Below, in pieces: positions 1 to 10,635 of a stretch of DNA of 64,000 nt. The stretch lies in contig CM031561.1 of the NCBI GenBank assembly GCA_018466975.1, positions 3,844,001 to 3,908,000 of the forward strand, read 5' to 3'. Positions within the stretch are counted from its first letter, which is position 1; each line of letters opens with the position of its first letter. Both the position numbers and the translations under genes were made by a program. The stretch is from Sparassis latifolia. Its lineage: Eukaryota; Basidiomycota; Agaricomycetes; Polyporales; Sparassidaceae. A model generated the notes under the pieces. That model made no database searches. It was given only the letters and a program-made list of their open reading frames with translations, and had not been told where the DNA came from.

Positions 1-3000
1 TACTGCAGAACATCGTGAATCGAGCCCGAGCTTGGATGTCAGAATGCCCGTTGCCAGTGGGTGAGTCACTCGATTGCGAGTCGTCACGCGTCACGTTCCA
101 CGGCATTCCTCCCACCGCTGTGACATGTCCATCTGGCCTTGATCTGGCCTCCCGCTTTGCGACGGAAACGAGTCGTTCGGTGCCACAAGCGGATCTAAAA
201 CAGCGTCTGTCCATCCAAGGAGCAAAGTTGGGATGTTGTTTCAGAACCAATCTTCAATGTGTGGCCATGATGCATCGGGTATCACAGCCAGATATAACTC
301 GTGGTCACTCCCCCTCTCTCCTCTCTCTCCGTCTGAATAAGTGCTACACATTCGGTCAAATTTTAGCAACCTGCTGATTTTATTTGCAGTTGACTTGTCT
401 CGTGTTCAATTGCGGACATATGCCATTGTGCGTATCTTTTTTTCCCGTCTTCAGTATTAGATTTATCGACAGTTGATAGCAGAACACCCTTAACTCTGGT
501 CAATGCTTCATCATTTCAAAGCAGGGCCAGATAGTCATTTTGATTGAAGTGATTTGTTCAGTTTTGACAAGTACGGGTTCGTCTGCCGGATGTGCCGGTG
601 GAACTGCAGCCTGGCTCAGAACGTGTGCAGTGGCTGAGGATGAAGCTGTCACAGTGTCTTTCAACTTGCAATTTTAACGGTGGTGCAGGAAGGTGTATTG
701 TTCGTCAAGGACGCAGACCTGGAGGCGTTCCATCCCGTGTTGGGTGACTTTACAAGCAATCATTTGTCCTACTTCTGCTCTCCATGATGAGGGCACAGTC
801 CTTCGAGAAGATAGCCAGTGTGCGCCATGCTCCGCTCATCCTTTTCATTGAACCACCACGGCCAGCGCGCGTGAAGGTGCATTGAATGGGGTAGGGTCTG
901 AGATGGTGGCGATCAATGCACTGCAGAACACGGCCTCGATGCCTTCTCATTCCACGGTGGGTGGTCATTTATGGTGTTCACCCACCGTTGATGCGTGCAG
1001 CGAAACGCTGGGTCTGATTGTCCAACGTCATTGCTGACAGCGCAGTGGAGCACGCGGCTTGCTCATGCAACAATCCAGCTGTGCCATTGAATCCGCATCT
1101 GGGTCAGATGCCGCGCCTTCATCGGACATACCTAGCTCCGGGACCAGCGACATCACACGAGCAGTGATATACCATCGATTGTATGGCTCGAAGTTGTCTC
1201 ATGAGCAGAACGTGATACAGTGCGAAGGTGGCCGCTATGTTGACGACGCTGTGTTTCCGAAGGCGAATGTCGCAACCTGTGGACTTTGGACGCCATACTG
1301 ATTCCGGCGCACCGCATTCCACTCAGAATTCGGGCGCTTGTGATGTCTCTGCTTTGGCGTCCCTCGATGGCTGTGGCGGCTTCGGAGTTTCGTGCACTGA
1401 CCATCCCGCGATGCCAATCAACCGGTTCTGTCTCTTACCCTCACCATGATCATCCCGGCGTCCTCCCCTCAACCGCACTCTCTGGCAGAGTTCCCGCTGC
1501 TCTGCTGACGGCGCCTTACACCATGCTCGGTAAGATCTGTTCGCGGTTTGTGGCCGTTGACGCACTGTGGGCAAATATTTGATCACGCCTCGGTTCTGGT
1601 CCGTGGCGCAGATGTCAGCGTCATCGCGATCGGCCTCGTTCAGGGAGATCACTCAAACTTCCCCTGTGCATTTCAGGATCATAGCTAGTGGAACGATCAA
1701 TCTCAAGATCGTGTCTTCATGCAAAATCCGCCGAGGCGGGAGCAGACGGTACAGTAGCGGGGCCAGTTCGTCGTCTACATGTTGTTCGCACATGTCCCTT
1801 CTCCTCTCGGTAAGAGACGAGCACTTATCGCAGTTATGACATATTGATGAGCGGTGCATGGAGCTCGATACTCTGTTGCAGTATCGGGTGGTACCCGCTA
1901 TAAATGTTCTCAAAGGCAAGGTGAACTAGTCGTCGTGCAGAGACCAAGCCTTGCAGTGCAATCAGAACATTGCTAGACACATTCAACTAGTAGCGAGACG
2001 GCAAGACAAACGGACTCGGTGCTCACAGGTTAATACCGCTAACCTTCCAGCTACTAAACTCTTCAGCTCGCCGTTCGCGGGGAATTCACAGCGATTCACT
2101 GACGGCGCTCCTCCAACCCCTAGGCTACTCCATCGCACGAGTAGGAATGCCATCTAGATCGCATCTCTCCTCGCAGATGCATGGCGATCGAACGCATTAA
2201 ACGTGGCTCAAATTTTTCGATGTCATGATTTGCCCCACATTCCATTTGCGGTGCAGATCGTCTGTTCCAAGCCCACTTTTTTTTGTGGCAGCGCATACAG
2301 AGCGCGTCTACAAAATCAACAATGACACGAATTTGTGGACACAAGAATCGCCTAGATGGGGTCGTGTCCGTGAGGGCAAAGTGGTGAGTTCTTGAGTAGT
2401 CACAGCTTGAAATGTTGGAGACAAAGTGTACCCAGAACATACGCTGTCCGCAACCAGCCAAATAAATCTACGTGGATAAGATTGGTAACGCTGAGGGTAC
2501 GCAGATACAGCAAACGTAGGGACGGATGCGATATGTACTCGTGGAACTTCTTGCACATCACGGTCTTCGAGCACGGATAGATAGAGGTGATGTGTTTTGC
2601 GCGAGTTCCCGCAGAATGTAGCACGTGAAAAGGCATTTGAACGGATGCCATAGAATAAAAGGGAGCTGCAATATTGCATGTACTTGTATCCGCAGCGCGT
2701 GCAGGATGTCGATGAGCCAGAGGGACAATGTGCCATATTACAGTAATCCGAAAAAGTTGCTGGCGCCAAACGCTCCCCGAAAATTGTTTTGGCTCCGTGC
2801 CGGCGTTGCCGCGCCCCAACGGCCCAACCGCAGCTACAACTTGAACTACGGAGAGAAGCGCCCAAGGAGCCTGCAGGACAGAATAAGTGAGTACCTTCGG
2901 AGTGCCTCAGGCGTGCTGCTGCCACTACTTTCAGATTGTCAGGAGATGTGGTCAAGTCTGTAATTTGAGCTTGAAGAGGTAACGAGTCAGAGCATCTTTC

Positions 3001-3764
3001 CAAGCCTGGTTTGCTGAAAAGGCAGGCCACGTTTGCTACTAGCACTCACGCAATTCACCCACAACTCAAATGCGTCGGGAGTTACTATGATGGATAAAAA
3101 TGCAGGGATGGAAAATGTGACAGAGTTGCGAAGGAGGATGATTATACAGTAAACTCTAGAGTAAATTCAGAGGGGAAGCGTGTAACCAATATAGTGATAA
3201 TCGATGGGATCCAGCGATGCGGTACATGTCTGTGTCAGAAGATGATATGGTGGGAAACCGGCGTTGTATATGAGTGGTGAGAGGGGGGACGAGGTGATGA
3301 GGCGCGAACAAAGAATGGTTAATATCTAGTTCAACGCACATCAGCGACATGTTAAAAAGTGGCAGAGAAGATGAGACCGTCAGCGAATAATGATATAGAT
3401 ATAAGCGGTTAACCGTCGGAATAGATTATCATAGGCAATTGAATAATAAGAGTGAACTCGCATGGACGCGAAGGGAGCATCGTCGTCGGATCAACCGCTG
3501 TGTGGGTATAGGCTTGTATAAAATATGCAAAGTAATATATATCCTGTGGCCTTGTGCGGTACTTTGATGTCGCTGGAGATGAGCCTTCGAGGGAGCATCC
3601 CAATGCTCAGCGGTAGAGTAATCGCGGTGGAAGGCAGAATAGGCAGATCAAGAACGATATGGCTGTCGCAGAAGCAGCGAACGGATGAAGGAAGACACGA
3701 ACGCTGCAGAACAGTGTCAGGCAAATCGTACGGCAGGACATGCAACACAGACGGCGCACCAAGC
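1..3764. other. No recognisable gene
   Basis: Several short open frames occur on both strands, but none shows a known domain, plausible exon joining or an ATG in good context. The longest, about 245 codons on the minus strand at 2308-3045, has an unbiased, cysteine- and serine-rich composition and no family motif. Part of the right end (about 3360-3560) resembles the AT-rich 3' flank of the neighbouring zinc-finger copy (about 4120-4250, shared 'aataatgatata' block), so it is probably old duplicated flanking DNA. Confidence 0.4.
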
Positions 3765-4058
3765 TCAGCAAGGACCAGCCCTGCCTCGATAGCTCTTCAG
3801 CTTGTGCCTATGGAGTGCATCACCCCTGCACAGAGTCTTCCTGCAATTATCACACAGGACCGCCGTTGAATATTGCAGGTGAACTGATGCAATATGTGTG
3901 CCAAGGCTTCCGAGAGCCATGGGGCTTCCGCACAGTTCTTTTTCAAGTAACCATCTGCACATCTCCTCTTTCAGGCGGTTCAGGGTCCCGTGAAGATGCG
4001 CTTGTTTGAGGTGATGCTCTATGCCAGTGATGCACGTGACTTGTGGCTGACGGTTCAT
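3765..4058 (-). pseudogene. Decayed copy of the LDD-SPGG-GKH zinc-finger family
   Basis: The translation keeps the second half of the family's C-terminal block: GIEHHLKQAHL (end of finger 1), CRWLLEKELC then GSLGTHIASVHL (finger 2), and CDNCRKTLCRGDALHRHK (finger 3). The first cysteine pair and the LDD-SPGG motif are lost in the same frame, GKH has become GTH, and no upstream linker or first exon can be joined to it. It lies just downstream of the next copy on the same strand. I read it as a broken tandem duplicate. It might still be transcribed as a partial product, but the missing metal ligands make a working protein unlikely. Confidence 0.75.
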
Positions 4059-4437
4059 GCAGCCTTCCTCTGCATCTCGGACGAGGCCCCCTACCTCTCA
4101 AAACGGATAGGCGGGAACTGGGGTGAGACAGTTCGAGATAATGATATAGGTATAAACAGTAAACGGTTGGTGAATATAACTGTGTCAAACATTCCAGTAA
4201 TTAGAACGAACTTGCGTAACGTGAACAGATTAACGTGTTTGATGGATAAACCGCAAGGAAGAACGGCGACTGGCACAGCCAGGTCGACAAAGCACTTCCC
4301 CGATACTGCAAGCGAGAAAACTGTGGTCGTGACGCGGATCTCAGTGAATGAAATGTGTTAACACAAATACTGCAGATGCTGCAGGACAAGACTCAGCGCC
4401 GTCAGAGATGGGACACAAGACGGATCACTCACACTAC

Positions 4438-5295
4438 TCATAGAGGACCGGGCATACCCCTGCAGTGAGCTTTCTTGTGCTTCCCGAGTACGTCGTCCCT
4501 GCATAACACCTTATGGCATACATCACACATGACAGCGGTCGAACGAAGGTGAGTCGACGCCACATGCTTGCCGAAGCTGCCCTGAGCCATCATGCTTCCG
4601 CATCTCTTGCCCTCAGTGTGCCATCCACATTCTCCTCGGACGCTGCGATTCCATTGATCATGGAGGTGTACGGCCTTAAGATGACGTTCGACACCTCCTG
4701 ATGTCGTGTCATCCAGCAAGACATCGCACTGTCCTCCCCAGAAGCAGCGCGTGCGGAATGGTAGAAGAGCCGCAGCATCCTGGGTTGGCACCGTCAGCTC
4801 AGGTTGCTTGGTTAGAGTGAGAAAAGTAGAAGGGAGCGGGTAAGGCCCCCTGTGGGGGTGATCATGAAGTCGTGAATGAGCAGTCGGCCTGGACTGCCGA
4901 CCAAAGCGTGGACGCCCGTAACGAGTCATGGACGGTGTTGCGGAGATGACCGGCGATAGAACGCGTTGAGCTTGAGCATGGGCTATCGTCATCTGTGGTG
5001 GAGTTATAGCACCCAGAACGGTGGATACATCGATGCCAGGATCCTGGTAAATGCCAAGGGCAGGTGAACGACAGGGGTAGTCCGGTGGACAGACATAGTT
5101 TGCTCCCTGGTGAAAAATGTCGTACTCGACACCAGGAACGCCTGTATCATTAGGGCCGGAATATGCATTAAATATATCGTTGGAAGGCGTGAAGGGAGCA
5201 CACTGTCCCACACGCTGCTGCCCGACAGGAATATGAGATGCCAGATCTGTGCGATGTCGGTCGGGATAGAAGGACGATGAGGGGAACGAACGGGA
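4438..5295 (-). pseudogene. LDD-SPGG-GKH zinc-finger gene, 3' part, split by a copia insertion
   Basis: This is the downstream part of exon 2 of a zinc-finger gene whose 5' part is at 10636-10882. It encodes a proline/serine-rich linker and then the family block: finger 1 CFWGGQCDVLLDD, TSGGVERHLKAVH; finger 2 CGWHTEGKRC, GSFGKHVASTHLRS; finger 3 CDVCHKVLCRDDVLGKHK. The open frame runs upstream without a stop into the retrotransposon target duplication at 5291-5295. Counting that duplication once, the two halves plus a 44-bp intron give 1056 coding bases, an exact multiple of three (351 residues). The gene was therefore open when the element inserted. Paired Cys/His spacing suggests nucleic-acid or protein binding; the function is unknown. 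As it stands the gene is inactivated. Confidence 0.85.
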
Positions 5296-5732
5296 TGTTA
5301 CGAGGTCACGAGCGACAGCGGAGCTAAGCAGAGATAAATAAATGAGTGACCTCAGTGCTCCGTCGTCTAGCAGCGGACACTATGTGTATTGTGCATACCT
5401 AAGCAGAGATAAATAAATGAGTGACTACAAAGGCATCAGCGTACTACTCGGGTATGCAGTAAGTAAAGAGACTCACCCTCAGTGCTCCGTCGTCTAGCAG
5501 CGGACACTGAGGGGCGGCGTACTCGTCCTACGGTTATATAGTAGCTACTGGGTCGGTAACCGGTAAAGTAACAAGGGCGGGTCTGTTTCGAACGTGAACG
5601 CGACAACGAACGTGTGTATACTTAAATGGTAAGTCCATTTCCTCTCCTGTACTCTTCCCAACTATCCTCCACGTTCCTGATGCGCCCTGGCGCGGCTTCC
5701 TCAGCCTCCATGGAACATGACAAACACCAACA
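5296..5732 (-). repeat. 3' LTR of the copia element
   Basis: This 437-bp direct repeat of 10199-10635 is the 3' LTR, because the element reads on the minus strand. It contains two interleaved internal duplications: a 27-bp block at 5324-5350 and 5399-5425 (starting ctaagcagagataaat) and a 31-bp block at 5351-5381 and 5478-5508 (starting ctcagtgctccgtcgtc). Such repeats in an LTR are usually promoter or enhancer modules. Their activity is not known. Confidence 0.95.
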
Positions 5733-5741
5733 CGCCCCCTC
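5733..5741 (-). other. Polypurine tract of the copia element
   Basis: On the minus strand GAGGGGGCG directly precedes the 3' LTR, the position used to prime plus-strand DNA synthesis. The Gag-Pol stop codon TGA (5742-5740) overlaps its first bases, so the coding frame ends inside the tract. Confidence 0.75.
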
Positions 5742-8700
5742 AAGTGCCATGGAGGCCCATGAGTGACGTAAGATATTCGACTTTCACGCGCGGCAAGCTC
5801 TTCGTGAAGATGTCGGCGGGCATGTCCTCGGTGCGACGGTAGAGCAGGGAGATGGCGGCAGAGTCAACGGCCTCGCGTATGAAGTGGTAGCGGATGTCGA
5901 TATGTTTCGTGCGGGCATGGTACGCATTGTCTTTCGCGAGTGCAATAGCCGAGCGGTTGTCCGTGTGTAGTCGTAGTGCGAATTTACTGACATCCGGGTC
6001 GAGAATATCGGCGAGAAGATAGCGTACCCAGATTGCTTCCTTCGCGGCGTGCGTGAGTGCGATGTACTCAGCCTCTGTGCTTGAGAGCGCGACAACCGGC
6101 TGCTTCTTCGCGGACCACGAGACTGCGCCGCCGTCGATGAGGAAGACATACCCGCAGATTGAATGCCTGTGCTCTGACGAACCCCAATCCGCATCGGAGA
6201 ATCCTTCCACTCCATCGCGTGTCAAGCCGTAAGTCAGCCATTTTTCGCGTGTATTCTTCAGGTAGCGCAAGACACGCTTTGCGGCCTCCCAGTGCGCGCG
6301 TCCCGGATTCTGCATGAACTGTGAGAGCGCTGTCACCGCGAATGCGATGTCTGGCCGCGTCCCGAGTGCCGCGTACATGAGTGAGCCAATCGCCTCACGG
6401 TACGGTACGTTCCGCATGTCCTCGAACTCGCGCGGTGTCGAGGGGCACTGTCGGATGCTGAGGATTGCCCCAGGTTCAAGGGGAGTGGACAGCGGCTTGG
6501 CATCTTCGAGATTGAACCGTGCCATAAGTCCATCGATGTATGCGCGCTGCGAGAGTGAGAGGGTTCGAGCGGCTCGATCACGGCGTACCTCGATGCCTAG
6601 TATCCAGTGCATCTCGCCGAGATCGGTCATCTCGAATCGCTTGCTGATTTCCGTCTTGAACCAGAGTACTGCGTTGTTCGTGCCTGCGATCGTAGTGTCG
6701 TCAACCGAGAGTGCGATGATGAGGGTAACCGAGTCGTCGTCTTCGTCCAGGTAGAAGACGCAGTGATCAACGAGGCTGCGCGAGAGCCCCATCTCGTCGA
6801 GTGCAGCACACATCTTCTTGAACCATTGGCGGCCAGACTGCTTGAGTCCATAGATCGCATGTCGCAGGAGGCACACCCAGTGCTCCTTCCCACGTTCGGC
6901 CTGCCCAGGTGGCTGCTTCATGAAGATCTCCTCCTCGAGGTCAGCATTGAGATATGCACCCTTGACATCCATCTGGTGCACATCCCAGTCATGGCGTGCG
7001 GCGAGTGCAAGGATAATTCGGATCGACGCGAGCTTGGCGACAGGTGCAAAAGTGTCATTGAAATCAATGCCGGGAATCTGCGAGAAGCCTTGCGCGACAA
7101 GACGGGCCTTGTATGACTCAATCTTGCCGTTTGCATTTCGCTTGATCCTGAAGACAAATTTCGACCCGACGACATTAGTATTCTCAGGTGGTTCAACAAG
7201 ATCATATGTGTGATGGTCACGAAGATTCCGCATCTCCTTCTCGATGGCCTTCTGCCATTGCGGCCAGTCCGGACTCTGCATGGCCTCTTCGAGCGATCGT
7301 GGCTCTTGACCTTCGCGTACTGCAAATGCGGCTGGCATTGCGAAGATCGGCTCATCACCCTCTTGTTCACTCTCGCTCTCCTCAGCTTCTACCGCAGCTG
7401 CACCCATCAGGTCACCTGGCTGGAGGCCCTGGGGGTACTTCGGCCTGCTCTTGCGTCCATCCGCGACGCCCGAGCCATCATTTAGCCGCTTCACGTAGGC
7501 GGATGCCTTGCGGGGGCGGTGGCTTCGCTCTGCGGGAGCTTCAGGTGCATGATTTTCATCCTTGTGTTCTTGCGCAGGAGCATCAGATGTCGGCATCGAA
7601 GGTGGATTCACAGAAGATGGTGCTGGCGGCTCAGTGTGTGACTTCGGCTTCTGCTGCGGCTGATGCAGTGTTGACGGCGAGCTCGGAACGACAGCCTCTA
7701 TCGCCCCCTCGGGCTGAGCCTCGTCGGCAATGACCGTTTCATCAATAAATCTCACATTCCGCTCCACGGACACAGCACGCTTGTCAGGCCAGTACACTCG
7801 ATAGCCCTTGCTCTCAGTGCTGTACCCGACAAAACGTCCTTCGCGTGCTTTCGAGTCAAGCTTGCCAGCATTCTCGATGCGGACCCAGACCTTCGTGCCA
7901 AACTCGTGAAGGTCGCCTAAGTCCGGTAGATGTCCATATCGCACCTCAAAGGGTGTCTTGCCATCCAAGGCACGAGTTGATGTGCGGTTCTTTAGCCACG
8001 TCGCATGCATCATGGCTTCGCCCCACAGGTTCTTGGGCAGTTCGGCAGCGATGAGCATTGCACGAGCATGCTCCGGGAGGGTCCTGTTTATGCGTTCAGC
8101 AAGGCCATTATGCTGCGGCGTGTCATGAACCGTGAGGCGCGAGACTGTGCCGTGTGTGGTGAGGTGGTCGGTGAACTCCCTGCTGAGATACTCGCCCCCT
8201 CGATCAGACTGCAGAGCCTTAATGGTCTTCCCATCTTGGTTCTTCAGCTTTGCCTCATAGGACTTGTAGGCCGAGAATGTGCCGGACTTTGCACGAAGCA
8301 AGTAGAGGTCCGTCCAGCGAGTGGCATCATCTGTGAACGAGGTGAAGTACTTTTTCCCACCAAGTGTTTCGGTCTGAGCCGGCCCCCAGACATCGGAGTG
8401 GACTCGATCGCCCAGCTCCTTCGTGCAGTCACTCTCACGCTCTTTAGGGACAGTCGCGCGGGTGATTTTTGCCTGGATGCAGGAGTTGCACGTCTTCTCC
8501 TTGTTTGCCTTGTCTGTGAGTCGCACACCCTCAACTCGTCCTTCGCGCACAAGACGCTCAGCAATGATTGGCGAGATGTGTCCCATCCGACGGTGGAAGT
8601 CCATCACGGACAATGAAATAAGGGCGCGCTCAACCTCCGGCTCGACAGCAACTGATGCAGACTCATTCACAGGTGCTGCACGACGTGAGTGCTCGACCTT

Positions 8701-10194
8701 GTACAGCCCATTCAATGACGGGACACGCCCTATGATCCGAGACTGCCTGCGGGAGTATATGCGGCACTCCCCCTTCTCGAACATGGCAGAGTATCCGGCA
8801 GCGTCGGCACGCGCAATGGATATGAGTGCAAATGCAATCTCGGGTGCATATAGTACGTCCTCGAGAAGCACTGTCGTCATCTGCTCACCATTCGGGATTT
8901 GCAGTTGAACTGTGCCCCTGCCAATTGCACTGAAGTTACGGCCATCCGCAGCGGTGATTGGCTTCACAGGCATCGGCTCAAAAGAAACAAAAGAGTCGCG
9001 ATAGGGAGTCATATGGCGTGTCGCACCGCTGTCATAGACTTCGATCTCGACATCGGGCAACGTTGCGGGATGGTGGACAAGTGCGGCACTGTCGAATGTA
9101 GCCGTGAATGCGTGAGTCTGATTGTCATCACTCACGGCTGTGTTTGCTGATGACCTGCCCTTCGAATTCGAGCTGCTGCTGCCGCCCTTCTTAGAAGCCT
9201 GGTCCTTTGGGCCTTGGCCTTCCTTCCCTCCGCCTTCACGCCAGCAGTCACGCGAGAAGTGTCCCTTTCGGCCGCAGTTGTAGCACTCCGCGTCCTTGGA
9301 CTTCGCACTGTGTCCACGACTCTTGGAATGCGAGCGCGAGCGCGTGTCTGCCTTTGCTGAGAGTGCAGACTCAGGCTTCAGGTGTGCCTTCCGCCGGTCA
9401 TACTCCTCGACAATGCTGGTGATGATGTCATCTGCGGAGATCGTAGTCTTCGCAATGCGTGCGGTGGTAGAGAGTGCCTGCAAGAGGGCACTGTAGGACT
9501 CGGGAAGTGATGCAAAAATGTGTGCGGTGAAGTCGGCATCAGAAATTGGTGCTCCCATGGACGCCAGTTCCTCGCGCATTTTCGCGAGAGTGTCGAGGTG
9601 GGCCCGTGCATCGGCACCTTCCTCGCACTTCGTGTTCTGCAGACGAGTCCGCAGAGCGCCCGAGTACATCTCGGACTTGCTCTCGTACTCGTTCTGTACC
9701 GCAATCCAGACTTCTGCCACAGTCACAAGCTTCTTGACGCGCAAGAGGAGCCGGTCGTTAATCGTACCATAGATCTGCTGCCGCGCGGCAAACTCCTTCT
9801 GCGTATACTCATCCAGCTTTTGCTCGGCGGCCTCAACGATCTTCAGATACTCCTCTGGTGTCATCGAAGGTTGGGTCTGACCGGCGGGTGCTGTGGTAGT
9901 CACAGGGGCTGTTGTCGTGGCAGTGCGTGACGTCGCGGCTGTCGACGCCGTAGCGGCTGGCGTTGTGGAAGCGGTCGTCGCGGCCTGCGCAGGTGATGGC
10001 ATCGGGAGCGGGGGTGGATCCGGTGGCCGGCGAGCAGTCCCTTGAAGATGTCGCAACAGTCCTCGGGAGCCCATGACGGTGAACATGCGCTCCTTGTAGG
10101 TGATCCAGTTGGAGCCGTCGGCTGCCAACTTTGGGATGACATTGAGGTGAGATTGCAGGGATTCCGAGGCAGGCGACATTGTGTCGGGGCTCAT
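5740..10194 (-). CDS. Copia Gag-Pol polyprotein (1484 aa)
   Basis: One polyprotein supplies capsid, protease, integrase, reverse transcriptase and RNase H. In order: Gag with a CCHC zinc knuckle at 304-317 (CYNCGRKGHFSRDC); aspartic protease DSGATRHM at about 388; integrase zinc site H533, H539, C569, C572; integrase core D601 (HSDVWG), D664 (SDRGG) and E700 (NGLAER); reverse transcriptase from about residue 1005 with MDVKGAYL and the catalytic SVDD at 1163-1166; RNase H with D1334, E1374 and D1412. The order integrase before reverse transcriptase defines Ty1/copia. The length is normal and there is no stop or frameshift. The ATG lies 4 bases inside the 5' LTR border. The usual YVDD reads SVDD here. 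Gag and Pol are in one frame with no recoding site, so the Gag:Pol ratio must be set another way. Confidence 0.96.
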   Translation of the reverse strand: MSPDTMSPASESLQSHLNVIPKLAADGSNWITYKERMFTVMGSRGLLRHLQGTARRPPDPPPLPMPSPAQAATTASTTPAATASTAATSRTATTTAPVTTTAPAGQTQPSMTPEEYLKIVEAAEQKLDEYTQKEFAARQQIYGTINDRLLLRVKKLVTVAEVWIAVQNEYESKSEMYSGALRTRLQNTKCEEGADARAHLDTLAKMREELASMGAPISDADFTAHIFASLPESYSALLQALSTTARIAKTTISADDIITSIVEEYDRRKAHLKPESALSAKADTRSRSHSKSRGHSAKSKDAECYNCGRKGHFSRDCWREGGGKEGQGPKDQASKKGGSSSSNSKGRSSANTAVSDDNQTHAFTATFDSAALVHHPATLPDVEIEVYDSGATRHMTPYRDSFVSFEPMPVKPITAADGRNFSAIGRGTVQLQIPNGEQMTTVLLEDVLYAPEIAFALISIARADAAGYSAMFEKGECRIYSRRQSRIIGRVPSLNGLYKVEHSRRAAPVNESASVAVEPEVERALISLSVMDFHRRMGHISPIIAERLVREGRVEGVRLTDKANKEKTCNSCIQAKITRATVPKERESDCTKELGDRVHSDVWGPAQTETLGGKKYFTSFTDDATRWTDLYLLRAKSGTFSAYKSYEAKLKNQDGKTIKALQSDRGGEYLSREFTDHLTTHGTVSRLTVHDTPQHNGLAERINRTLPEHARAMLIAAELPKNLWGEAMMHATWLKNRTSTRALDGKTPFEVRYGHLPDLGDLHEFGTKVWVRIENAGKLDSKAREGRFVGYSTESKGYRVYWPDKRAVSVERNVRFIDETVIADEAQPEGAIEAVVPSSPSTLHQPQQKPKSHTEPPAPSSVNPPSMPTSDAPAQEHKDENHAPEAPAERSHRPRKASAYVKRLNDGSGVADGRKSRPKYPQGLQPGDLMGAAAVEAEESESEQEGDEPIFAMPAAFAVREGQEPRSLEEAMQSPDWPQWQKAIEKEMRNLRDHHTYDLVEPPENTNVVGSKFVFRIKRNANGKIESYKARLVAQGFSQIPGIDFNDTFAPVAKLASIRIILALAARHDWDVHQMDVKGAYLNADLEEEIFMKQPPGQAERGKEHWVCLLRHAIYGLKQSGRQWFKKMCAALDEMGLSRSLVDHCVFYLDEDDDSVTLIIALSVDDTTIAGTNNAVLWFKTEISKRFEMTDLGEMHWILGIEVRRDRAARTLSLSQRAYIDGLMARFNLEDAKPLSTPLEPGAILSIRQCPSTPREFEDMRNVPYREAIGSLMYAALGTRPDIAFAVTALSQFMQNPGRAHWEAAKRVLRYLKNTREKWLTYGLTRDGVEGFSDADWGSSEHRHSICGYVFLIDGGAVSWSAKKQPVVALSSTEAEYIALTHAAKEAIWVRYLLADILDPDVSKFALRLHTDNRSAIALAKDNAYHARTKHIDIRYHFIREAVDSAAISLLYRRTEDMPADIFTKSLPRVKVEYLTSLMGLHGT

Positions 10195-10198
10195 AACC
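10186..10198 (-). other. Primer-binding site (half-tRNA iMet type), overlapping the start codon
   Basis: Directly inside the 5' LTR the minus strand reads GGTTATGAGCCCC. This is complementary to the anticodon stem-loop of initiator tRNA-Met (GGGCTCATAACC), not to its 3' end. Drosophila copia and yeast Ty5 are known to prime from a cleaved initiator tRNA in this way. The Gag-Pol ATG (10194-10192) lies within this site. Confidence 0.75.
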
Positions 10199-10635
10199 TG
10201 TTACGAGGTCACGAGCGACAGCGGAGCTAAGCAGAGATAAATAAATGAGTGACCTCAGTGCTCCGTCGTCTAGCAGCGGACACTATGTGTATTGTGCATA
10301 CCTAAGCAGAGATAAATAAATGAGTGACTACAAAGGCATCAGCGTACTACTCGGGTATGCAGTAAGTAAAGAGACTCACCCTCAGTGCTCCGTCGTCTAG
10401 CAGCGGACACTGAGGGGCGGCGTACTCGTCCTACGGTTATATAGTAGCTACTGGGTCGGTAACCGGTAAAGTAACAAGGGCGGGTCTGTTTCGAACGTGA
10501 ACGCGACAACGAACGTGTGTATACTTAAATGGTAAGTCCATTTCCTCTCCTGTACTCTTCCCAACTATCCTCCACGTTCCTGATGCGCCCTGGCGCGGCT
10601 TCCTCAGCCTCCATGGAACATGACAAACACCAACA
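10199..10635 (-). repeat. 5' LTR of the copia element
   Basis: This LTR matches 5296-5732 over its whole 437 bp and carries the same internal duplicated blocks. As the upstream LTR in minus-strand reading it should contain the element's promoter. It is bounded on the outside by the CGGGA duplication at 10636-10640. Confidence 0.95.

Larger units (their letters stand above)
5296..10635 (-). mobile_element. Intact Ty1/copia LTR retrotransposon
   Basis: The 5340-bp element has two 437-bp LTRs (5296-5732 and 10199-10635) that begin TGTT and end AACA. I saw no difference between them. It is flanked by the 5-bp duplication CGGGA (5291-5295 and 10636-10640), a length normal for Ty1/copia integrases. 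The internal region is one unbroken Gag-Pol frame running from primer-binding site to polypurine tract. Identical LTRs, an exact duplication and an open frame together indicate recent insertion and possible activity. It lies within the coding sequence of a zinc-finger gene in the same orientation as that gene. Confidence 0.96.

Noticed and set aside
2308..3045. 245-codon minus-strand frame
   Set aside because: No domain, mixed composition and several overlapping alternative frames; no evidence of coding.
5784..10142. Many open frames on both strands inside the copia element (up to about 200 codons)
   Set aside because: They are shadows of the 1484-residue Gag-Pol frame, which has all domains in order.
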